The notes under the pieces were generated by a model that did not search any database, was not told where the DNA came from, and was given only the letters and a program-made list of their open reading frames with translations. Positions 1 to 5,314 of a stretch of DNA of 8,498 bases are shown here, piece by piece. Position 1 is the first letter of the stretch; the number at the start of each line of letters is the position of its first letter. The DNA is from an uncultured Erysipelotrichaceae bacterium. GTDB lineage: Bacteria; Bacillota_I; Bacilli_A; Erysipelotrichales; Coprobacillaceae. Both the position numbers and the translations under genes were made by a program. The stretch lies in NCBI GenBank assembly GCA_945981915.1, contig CAMFRJ010000034.1, forward strand, positions 1-8,498, written 5' to 3'.

Positions 1-44
1 ATTCGCCTTAGTCTCGTGGGCTCGGAGATGTGTATAAGAGACAG
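1..44 (+). other. Illumina Nextera i7 adapter left at contig end
   Basis: Not genomic DNA. Bases 26-44 (AGATGTGTATAAGAGACAG) are the 19-bp Tn5 mosaic end used in Nextera tagmentation. Bases 11-25 (GTCTCGTGGGCTCGG) are the Nextera read-2 adapter. Bases 3-10 (TCGCCTTA) match the i7 index segment of primer N701 as I remember it, and bases 1-2 fit the end of the preceding P7 tail. Its GC-rich composition contrasts with the AT-rich sequence that follows. Genomic sequence starts at base 45. Confidence 0.98.
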
Positions 45-348
45 CCTTATGATAGACAAAAACATCCTCGATATAACCACCAAGATCAACAATCAAACTT
101 AACTCTTTTTCCACTTCATCATCTTCATGTTTCACTTTAAAAATTCTTACACATTCATTTTTTTCATGAATGACATATCCTCGATGTGTTGACTGAATAT
201 CGATATTCTTAGCTCTTAGCAAAGCAATATCTTGAACAATAACTTGTCTACTCACTTGAAGGGTTTTCGCTAAAGATGTCCCAGAAACAGGCTGATGACT
301 ATTCTTTAATAAATTGATAATCGTTTGTCTTCTTTCTTCTCCAGTCAT
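45..348 (-). CDS. niaR: NiaR-type nicotinate-responsive transcriptional repressor (3' end missing at contig edge)
   Basis: The 5' 101 codons of a NiaR (YrxA/TM1602-type) repressor of NAD biosynthesis; roughly the last 70 codons are lost because the contig ends in adapter, not because the gene is broken. Residues 4-60 form an HTH_11-like winged helix (ERRQTIINLL, then SRQVIVQDIALLR as recognition region, then THRGYVI as wing). The 3H ligand-binding domain starts near residue 70. His74 and Glu82 have the same 8-residue spacing as the metal ligands His79/Glu87 reported for T. maritima TM1602; the later His pair would lie beyond the edge. The ATG at 346-348 is preceded by a strong AGGAGGG ribosome binding site. 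It lies 23 bases after nadBC, so it is probably co-transcribed and autoregulated with the genes it represses. The 3H family binds nicotinate; function here is inferred from family and context. Confidence 0.88.
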
Positions 349-370
349 TTTATCACCCTCCTTTTGTTAT

Positions 371-387
371 ATTATAACACATGTAAA
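371..387 (-). promoter_or_regulatory. possible internal niaR promoter and NiaR half-site
   Basis: On the minus strand, TGTTATAAT gives an extended -10 (TATAAT at 371-376). Just upstream, TTTACATGTG (378-387) matches the half-site pattern TTTACATnTG found twice in the nadA operator. The -35 position shows no good match, so this is a weak promoter call. It sits inside the last codons of nadBC. If used, it would give niaR a leader of only about 15 bases that still includes its ribosome binding site. Confidence 0.35.
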
Positions 388-2399
388 TTCTTTAAGGAAA
401 GGTCTAATATTTTAGCAGAATGTGTTAATGCTCCACTAGAAATATAGTCCACTCCATAATTGATCAACCTTTCAATATTTTCTTTCGTAACATTTCCAGA
501 GATTTCAATTTCTGCTCTTCCATTTATATAAGCAATTGCTTCTTGTAGCTGTTGATCATTCATATTATCTAACATAATAATATCTGCACCTGCTTCAATT
601 GCTTCTTTTACCATTTCAAAGTTTTCTACTTCCACTTCTATTTTTCTAACGAATGGTGCATAATCTTTCGCTAAAGCAATCGCTTCTTTGACACCACCAG
701 CAGCTCCAATATGATTATCCTTTAATAAAACACCATCACTTAAATTATAACGATGATTATGTCCACCTCCTACTCTAACAGCATATTTTTCAAATATTCT
801 GTTATTTGGTGTTGTTTTTCTCGTATCCAATAATTTAATTTTTGAATCTTTTAAATACGCATTCACTTGATGTGTATAAGTGGCTATACCAGACATTCTT
901 TGTAAATAATTTAAAGCCACTCTTTCACCTGATAATAAAACACGAATATCCCCAGTTATTCTTCCTAATAATTGTCCTTTTTCAATCATATCGCCATCTT
1001 TTACAAAATATTCAACTTCAATACGATCATCTAATAATTCAAATACTCTTGAAAAAACTTGTAATCCACAAATAATACCATCTTCTTTGCAAATCAAGTC
1101 CACAGCCCCCATTTGTGGACAAGGCATAACACTATTTGTAGAAACATCTTCACTTGTTATATCTTCTTTTAAAGCGTTAATGATTAAAGGATCAACATTT
1201 AATTTTAAAGTTGCTTGATCAAACATATACTTCTCCTTCTTTTCTAAACTTTTTACAATTCTTTGTGCTGCACGCTTAGCAAAAACTAAACTTTCTAACA
1301 GTGAATTGCTTGCTAATCTATTTTTACCATGTACCCCATTACATGCTGTTTCACCAACTGCGTATAAATGTTTCATGCTCGTATGACTATCATAGTCAAC
1401 TTTAATTCCACCCATAAAATAATGTTGTGCAGGTACAACAGGAATTGGTTCTTTAAAAACATCATATCCTTTTTCTAAACAATGTTTAATAATATGAGGA
1501 AAATGTTCTCTTATTTCCTTTTCACCAATATCTCTTAAATCCTCATAAACATATGGACTATGATCTTTTTCCATTTGTTTAAAGATAGCTTCTGTGACAA
1601 CATCTCTTGGCAATAATTCATTAACAAAACGTTCACCATGAATATTTAACAATTTTGCACCCTCACCTCTTACCGATTCAGAAATGAGAAAACTTCTTTC
1701 ATGATCTTCACTATACAAAGTTGTTGGATGAATTTGTACATAATCTAAATTTTTGAGATCTATCTTATATTTTTTAGCCAATTCAATGGCATCACCTGTC
1801 AAATGGCGATAATTGGTAGAATGTTTATAGAGACCACCAATACCTCCTGTTGCAAGAACCACTTTTTTTGCATACACTCTTTCACTTTGATCATCTTTAC
1901 AAATGATACCACCTAAACACATATTGCCTTTGACAATCAAATCAACCAAAGGTGTATTTTCTAAGATCGTCACATTTTTCTTCATTAAAACTTGTTTTAA
2001 TAAATGACTGGTGATTTCTTTACCAGTAATATCTTCATGATATAAGATTCTTTTATGACTATGAGCTCCTTCTCTCGTAAAGGCAAGTGAGCCATCTTCA
2101 TTTTTTTGAAAATCAACACCATAACTTATCAAATCTTGAATCACATCAGGTGATGATTTAATCATCAGTTCTACAGAATAAACATCATTTTCATAATGTC
2201 CTGCTTTCATTGTATCTTCAAAATAACTATCATAATCATTTTCATCTTTTAACATACAGATACCACCCTGTGCTAAAAATGAATCAGATAGCTCTGCTGT
2301 CTTTTTTGTGATAATAAGAATATTCATATCATCTGGTAATTGTAATGCTAAATACAATCCAGAACATCCACTTCCAACAATTAAAACATCAGTTTTCAT
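372..2399 (-). CDS. nadBC: fused L-aspartate oxidase / nicotinate-nucleotide pyrophosphorylase (NadB-NadC)
   Basis: A 675-residue fusion carrying the first and third steps of de novo NAD synthesis. NadB part, residues 1-385: FAD dinucleotide motif GSGCSG (9-14), LAQGGI (42-47), HEDITG (121-126), HPTTLY (His224), PRDVV (Arg265), PAQHYFMGG (His326) and KNRLASNSLLE (Arg361), the positions expected for flavin and substrate contacts in NadB. It oxidises L-aspartate to iminoaspartate. NadC part, residues 392-675: GERVALNYLQRMSGIAT (491-507), LDTRKTTP (524-531), VRVGGGHNHR (541-550), LLKDNH (558-563), EVEVE (588-592), LDN (610-612) and EISGNV (632-637), all hallmarks of quinolinate phosphoribosyltransferase, of full usual length. 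NadB alone is normally about 510-540 residues, so its C-terminal helical domain is absent. The ribosome binding site AGGTG overlaps the nadA stop codon, implying translational coupling. Soluble cytoplasmic enzyme; function is confident. Confidence 0.96.
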   Translation of the reverse strand: MKTDVLIVGSGCSGLYLALQLPDDMNILIITKKTAELSDSFLAQGGICMLKDENDYDSYFEDTMKAGHYENDVYSVELMIKSSPDVIQDLISYGVDFQKNEDGSLAFTREGAHSHKRILYHEDITGKEITSHLLKQVLMKKNVTILENTPLVDLIVKGNMCLGGIICKDDQSERVYAKKVVLATGGIGGLYKHSTNYRHLTGDAIELAKKYKIDLKNLDYVQIHPTTLYSEDHERSFLISESVRGEGAKLLNIHGERFVNELLPRDVVTEAIFKQMEKDHSPYVYEDLRDIGEKEIREHFPHIIKHCLEKGYDVFKEPIPVVPAQHYFMGGIKVDYDSHTSMKHLYAVGETACNGVHGKNRLASNSLLESLVFAKRAAQRIVKSLEKKEKYMFDQATLKLNVDPLIINALKEDITSEDVSTNSVMPCPQMGAVDLICKEDGIICGLQVFSRVFELLDDRIEVEYFVKDGDMIEKGQLLGRITGDIRVLLSGERVALNYLQRMSGIATYTHQVNAYLKDSKIKLLDTRKTTPNNRIFEKYAVRVGGGHNHRYNLSDGVLLKDNHIGAAGGVKEAIALAKDYAPFVRKIEVEVENFEMVKEAIEAGADIIMLDNMNDQQLQEAIAYINGRAEIEISGNVTKENIERLINYGVDYISSGALTHSAKILDLSLKNLHVL
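1224..1238 (-). promoter_or_regulatory. internal Shine-Dalgarno and ATG at NadB/NadC junction
   Basis: AAGGAG (1233-1238) lies 6 bases before the ATG of Met392 (1224-1226), exactly where the NadC domain begins (MFDQATLKL). The codons that create it are AAG AAG GAG AAG in a gene that otherwise favours AAA and GAA. Initiation here would give a free 284-residue NadC, close to the normal size. Whether it is used cannot be told from sequence. Confidence 0.55.
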
Positions 2400-2407
2400 G
2401 ATTTCAC

Positions 2408-3313
2408 CTACTTTGCGAGTTCTAACATTTTTTCTAATGGTTTAAATGCTTTTTTCATAAAATCATTATCTAATAAAACTTCATTTGTTTCATTTTCTAA
2501 TACATCAATGATCTTATCTAATGTTACTTTTTTCATATTTGGACAGATTTGATGATCAATGACAGTATGTAAAATCTTTTGCGGTGCTAATTCATGTATT
2601 TTTGCAAAGACCCCATCAACTGTTCCAATAATAAATTCCATATCTTCACTATTTGTTACAAATTGAATAATACCTGATGTACTTCCTACATAATCTGCTG
2701 CATTAACAACACCACTTTGACATTCAGGATGAACTGCTACTTTCGCATCAGGATATTTTTCTTTTGCTTTCAACAAATCATCCAATGAAATATTAGTATG
2801 ACGAGGACAATGTCCATGATTTGTCATAATATTTTTTTCAGGGACTTGTTGTCTGACAAAATCTCCTAAATTTTGATCAGGGACAAAGAAAATATTCTTT
2901 TGCGGTAAATTTTTAACAATCTTGACTGCATTTGCAGAAGTTACACAAACATCTGCATATGTCTTAATTTCAGCAGTTGAATTGATATAACAAACAACAG
3001 CCAAATCATCATATTTTTCACGCATTTCTTTAATTTCTTTGATTGTCACCATATGTGCCATTGGACAATCCGCAAAACTATCTGGCATAAAAACACGTTT
3101 TTCAGGATTAAGTATCTTGGCACTTTCTCCCATAAACTCTACACCTGCAAAAACAATTGCTTTGGCATCAGTTTGATTGGCAACTTTTGCAAGATAAAAA
3201 GAATCTCCTATATAATCTGCAACATTTTGAACTTCCTCATCAACATAATAATGAGCAAGAATAATGGCATCTTTTTCTTTCTTTAATTGTTTGATTTTTT
3301 CTTGTTTACTCAT
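2408..3313 (-). CDS. nadA: quinolinate synthase NadA
   Basis: A 301-residue [4Fe-4S] enzyme that condenses iminoaspartate, supplied by NadB, with dihydroxyacetone phosphate to form quinolinate. The length matches the short NadA class (about 300 residues) rather than the longer E. coli form. Three pseudo-repeat domains are recognisable by AHYY (20-23), CYINS (108-112), GHCPRH (167-172), HPEC (195-198) and GSTSG (210-214). By comparison with known NadA proteins the cluster ligands should be Cys83, Cys169 and Cys257, and all three are present. Tyr23, Tyr109, His195 and Glu197 fit the conserved active-site positions. ATG at 3311-3313 has AGGA 7 bases upstream. First gene of the nadA-nadBC-niaR operon, 8 bases ahead of nadBC. 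Oxygen-sensitive enzyme, consistent with an anaerobe, although that is not diagnostic. Confidence 0.97.
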   Translation of the reverse strand: MSKQEKIKQLKKEKDAIILAHYYVDEEVQNVADYIGDSFYLAKVANQTDAKAIVFAGVEFMGESAKILNPEKRVFMPDSFADCPMAHMVTIKEIKEMREKYDDLAVVCYINSTAEIKTYADVCVTSANAVKIVKNLPQKNIFFVPDQNLGDFVRQQVPEKNIMTNHGHCPRHTNISLDDLLKAKEKYPDAKVAVHPECQSGVVNAADYVGSTSGIIQFVTNSEDMEFIIGTVDGVFAKIHELAPQKILHTVIDHQICPNMKKVTLDKIIDVLENETNEVLLDNDFMKKAFKPLEKMLELAK

Positions 3314-3345
3314 TTCTATTTCCTGTCTTTCTTTATTTTTTATGT

Positions 3346-3374
3346 AGTATACTACTTTTGTTTACATATGACAA
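3346..3374 (-). promoter_or_regulatory. sigma-A promoter of nadA-nadBC-niaR
   Basis: TTGTCA (-35, 3369-3374) and TATACT (-10, 3346-3351) are separated by exactly 17 bases, giving a start near 3339 and a leader of about 26 bases. The -10 sits in a perfect 12-bp palindrome GTAGTATACTAC (3344-3355). The -35 lies inside the candidate NiaR operator. It begins directly after the terminator of the preceding gene. Confidence 0.85.
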
Positions 3375-3386
3375 GACAAATGTAAA
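3361..3386 (-). promoter_or_regulatory. candidate NiaR operator (26-bp imperfect palindrome)
   Basis: Outer arms TTTACAT and ATGTAAA are perfect inverted repeats. The two half-sites read TTTACATTTGTCT and TTTACATATGACA, agreeing at 10 of 13 positions. The site covers the -35 of the nadA promoter, so binding would block RNA polymerase. NiaR is encoded as the third gene of the same operon. I recall NiaR boxes in Bacillota having a TGTC/GACA-like core with ACAT/ATGT flanks, which this resembles; that is memory and was not searched. Confidence 0.7.
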
Positions 3387-3389
3387 TAT

Positions 3390-3420
3390 AAAAAAAGTTA
3401 TAGTTTATTGTCTATAACTT
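3390..3420 (-). terminator. intrinsic terminator of the IIB-ROK gene
   Basis: On the minus strand AAGTTATAG pairs with CTATAACTT (9-bp perfect stem at 3412-3420 and 3395-3403, 8-base loop) followed by seven T. The TAA stop codon of the gene lies in the loop. It insulates this gene from the nadA promoter directly downstream. Confidence 0.85.
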
Positions 3421-4808
3421 TCCTTAAGCCCTAAGATAATACACCCAAGTAAGACATATTCTTTTAAACTTTCTATCTTAATAATATCTGGAATATATTC
3501 TTCAGGTAAATATTTTTTCATTTCTGCAATGACACTATCTGGTGAAGTTACCAAGCGATTGTATATAATGATTGCTTCAGGAGCAACCATACTTGTGATT
3601 GCCATACAATATTTGGCAGTCCATTCTAAGGCTCCTTCCGGCGTCTTTCTAATTTGTTCATAATTTTCACTCAATGAAATCGGTAAATACTGTATTTCAC
3701 CAGCAATATTGTGTCTACCTTTAATGAGATGACCATTATGAATATGACCAACACCACCGCCTCCACCTATTTTTGCTTGAAATAACAATGAAATCGATTT
3801 ATATTCATCCTGCGCAGCATAATAACCCATTACCAAAGTATTAACATCATTATTGATCACTATTTTTTGTCGATATTTCTTTTCTAAATGCGATTGAATC
3901 TCATAACGGATCAATCCATAACTTTTTAAAGTCAAAACACCATTATAGATGACTCCTGGTAAAGAGATACTGATGATATCGATATGAGGATGCAACAATA
4001 AAATATAATCAATCATATCAGTGATATCATTGACTGATATTTTATTTTTAAAAATCTCATAATCTTCTAAAATAGTATTTCCATCATCATATAAACGACT
4101 GACAAGTCGTACTTGATTGTCTGTTATTAAAAAAGCAAGACAAAGGATTTGTCCATGATGGATCAATTGTTGTTTGATCGTTAAAGGTCTCTGTTCATTT
4201 GTTTCTTTCTCCTTTGCATGTGAAAAATGATTTTCAATAAATAAAAATGTATTGGATACATCATACTTACCAAATAAGGTAGAAGACAAAGCGAAAACCA
4301 ATTTATCTTTGAATACATCTTCCACTTTCGATAACATATAGGAAACTTGAGGTGCCAACAAGATCATATCATAATCTTTTCCTTTATCAAAAAGTTCGCT
4401 GTAGGCAACTGCATCAAAGAGATAATCTTTATTAAGTAAATCAGCTGCTTCCTGTAGCTTATCAGCAAAAAAACCAGTTGTCAGTCCACTTGAACATGAT
4501 AGAAGAACCTTTAACTTCTGATGTTGTCTTAATGTTTCCAAACATTCTTTCATCTCCATCAATAAGCCCACTGCATGATGTAGATTATTCATTTGAAAAT
4601 GAATAAAGAAATCCAGTTCTTGTGTATTTTTATTTTCTACATTTAATTCAATAATACAATCATCATAAAAGTTAACATGACCGATACCATATTTTGTTTC
4701 CAAAACAATATTGTTTTGGATTCTTTTCATATGGCAGAAAGCAAAATCCTGATTCAAAATCCATTCTCTAAAAACAGAGACATTTATTTCTTTTAAAAAA
4801 TCATCCAT
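3405..4808 (-). CDS. PTS IIB-like / ROK-like fusion protein, probable sugar-responsive sensor
   Basis: About 467 residues (positions below count from the GTG three codons earlier; subtract 3 for the ATG). Residues 1-100: no domain I recognise. Residues 101-195: lactose/cellobiose-type PTS IIB fold, with KVLLSCSSGLTT placing the phospho-acceptor Cys at 108 and DYDMILLAPQVSYML as the second conserved block. Residues 225-468: ROK-type fold, with SISLPGV (284-289), NNDVN (322-326) keeping the catalytic Asp324, and a GGGGG stretch (351-355) before GEIQYL. The ROK N-terminal DxGGT phosphate loop is replaced by LAFLITDN, and the zinc motif CxCGxxGC is absent, so kinase activity is doubtful. No DNA-binding helix-turn-helix is visible. 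Start: ATG at 4806-4808 has GAGGTG 6 bases upstream; the GTG at 4815-4817 lies within that ribosome binding site. Transcribed alone between two terminators. Function is not established. Confidence 0.85.
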   Translation of the reverse strand: MDDFLKEINVSVFREWILNQDFAFCHMKRIQNNIVLETKYGIGHVNFYDDCIIELNVENKNTQELDFFIHFQMNNLHHAVGLLMEMKECLETLRQHQKLKVLLSCSSGLTTGFFADKLQEAADLLNKDYLFDAVAYSELFDKGKDYDMILLAPQVSYMLSKVEDVFKDKLVFALSSTLFGKYDVSNTFLFIENHFSHAKEKETNEQRPLTIKQQLIHHGQILCLAFLITDNQVRLVSRLYDDGNTILEDYEIFKNKISVNDITDMIDYILLLHPHIDIISISLPGVIYNGVLTLKSYGLIRYEIQSHLEKKYRQKIVINNDVNTLVMGYYAAQDEYKSISLLFQAKIGGGGGVGHIHNGHLIKGRHNIAGEIQYLPISLSENYEQIRKTPEGALEWTAKYCMAITSMVAPEAIIIYNRLVTSPDSVIAEMKKYLPEEYIPDIIKIESLKEYVLLGCIILGLKESYRQ

Positions 4809-4826
4809 ACGCTTCACCTCAATCTC

Positions 4827-4855
4827 ATTATAATCAAATCAAATTTTTGTGAAAA
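4827..4855 (-). promoter_or_regulatory. probable promoter of the IIB-ROK gene
   Basis: TTTTCA (-35, 4850-4855), 17-base spacer and a consensus TATAAT (-10, 4827-4832). The predicted start near 4820 leaves a very short leader beginning at the GAGGTG ribosome binding site, which favours the ATG at 4808 over the upstream GTG. A 7-bp inverted repeat (AAATTTT/AAAATTT, 4841-4847 and 4857-4863) straddles the -35 and could be an operator, but in such AT-rich DNA it may be chance. The rest of 4864-4922 holds nothing I recognise. Confidence 0.6.
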
Positions 4856-4922
4856 CAAAATTTACTGATATTTTATAAAAATAACATGTTTTTTACTTCA
4901 CATTCACAAATGAAAATCAATT

Positions 4923-4950
4923 AAAAAAATGATAGTGATCTATCATTTTT
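4923..4950 (-). terminator. intrinsic terminator of the MATE-cupin unit
   Basis: AAAAATGATAG and CTATCATTTTT form a perfect 11-bp stem (4940-4950 and 4925-4935) with a 4-base loop, followed by a run of seven T on the minus strand. The cupin stop codon (TGA, followed at once by in-frame TAG) lies within the 5' arm. The stem is symmetric, so it might also act on plus-strand transcripts, although no plus-strand gene is present. Confidence 0.9.
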
Positions 4951-5278
4951 CATGTTCTGGTACAACTGCAAAGAATGTCACAACATCATCACTTTCATTG
5001 ATGAAAGTATGACGGTGTCCTTGAGGACAATAATGAACATCACCTGCATTCAAAACTTCTTTTTGTCCATCATAAATCAATGTTCCTTTTCCATCTATAA
5101 TATAGATGATTTCACTATTTGTTGTATGTACGTGTTCACCAATACTTCCACCGACTGGAAGTTTTCCATACAAAATACGATTCAATCCATCAAAAAACAT
5201 TTTCGCATCTAAATATTTTTCGCCACCTTTAAAATTATCAAATCTTTCCAATTCTTGATTATTATATTCTAATTTCAT
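4943..5278 (-). CDS. small single-domain cupin protein
   Basis: A 111-residue protein made of one cupin beta-barrel. Motif 1: G-x-H49-V-H51-x4-E56-x6-G63 (IGEHVHTTNSEIIYIIDGKG). Motif 2: G79-D-V-x3-P85-x-G87-x2-H90-x3-N94. The four metal ligands of the family (His49, His51, Glu56, His90) are all present, so it should bind a divalent metal. No signal peptide or membrane segment. Substrate cannot be deduced: proteins of this size include sugar-binding or isomerase cupins, dioxygenases and simple small-molecule sensors. The ATG at 5276-5278 is chosen because GAGAGG lies 7 bases upstream and the promoter -10 sits at 5303-5308; a longer in-frame reading to 5314 would begin upstream of that promoter and has no ribosome binding site. 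Follows the MATE gene by 36 bases. Confidence 0.88.
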   Translation of the reverse strand: MKLEYNNQELERFDNFKGGEKYLDAKMFFDGLNRILYGKLPVGGSIGEHVHTTNSEIIYIIDGKGTLIYDGQKEVLNAGDVHYCPQGHRHTFINESDDVVTFFAVVPEHEK

Positions 5279-5302
5279 ACTCTTACCTCTCTCTTTTTTT
5301 CT

Positions 5303-5311
5303 ATTATAGCA
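5303..5311 (-). promoter_or_regulatory. extended -10 promoter of the cupin gene
   Basis: TGCTATAAT on the minus strand gives a TGn motif plus a perfect TATAAT (5303-5308). The -35 region is weak, as is usual with extended -10 promoters. It lies across the end of the MATE gene (stop at 5315-5317), giving the cupin a leader of about 18 bases, so the cupin can be expressed independently of MATE. Confidence 0.65.
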
Positions 5312-5314
5312 CAA

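Noticed and set aside
26..44. Tn5 mosaic end as evidence of a real transposon
   Set aside because: It is embedded in the complete Nextera adapter plus index, so it is a library artefact.
45..348. niaR as a pseudogene or naturally truncated regulator
   Set aside because: The reading frame is open up to the adapter junction; the truncation is the contig edge.
842..1075. Plus-strand open frame of 77 codons
   Set aside because: Lies opposite strongly conserved nadBC coding sequence, low-complexity, with no recognisable domain.
3053..3286. Plus-strand open frame of 77 codons
   Set aside because: Antisense to the conserved NadA N-terminal region; protein has no family features.
4815..4817. GTG as the start of the IIB-ROK protein
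   Set aside because: The GTG is part of the GAGGTG ribosome binding site of the ATG at 4806-4808, which has better spacing.
4841..4863. CcpA (cre) site upstream of the IIB-ROK gene
   Set aside because: The region has a short AT-only inverted repeat but no central CG and no match to the cre consensus.
4952..5212. Plus-strand open frame of 86 codons
   Set aside because: Antisense to the cupin, whose motifs are complete; likely a by-product of AT-rich composition.
5279..5314. N-terminal extension of the cupin to 5314
   Set aside because: It would begin upstream of the extended -10 promoter and lacks a ribosome binding site; the added residues are not cupin-like.
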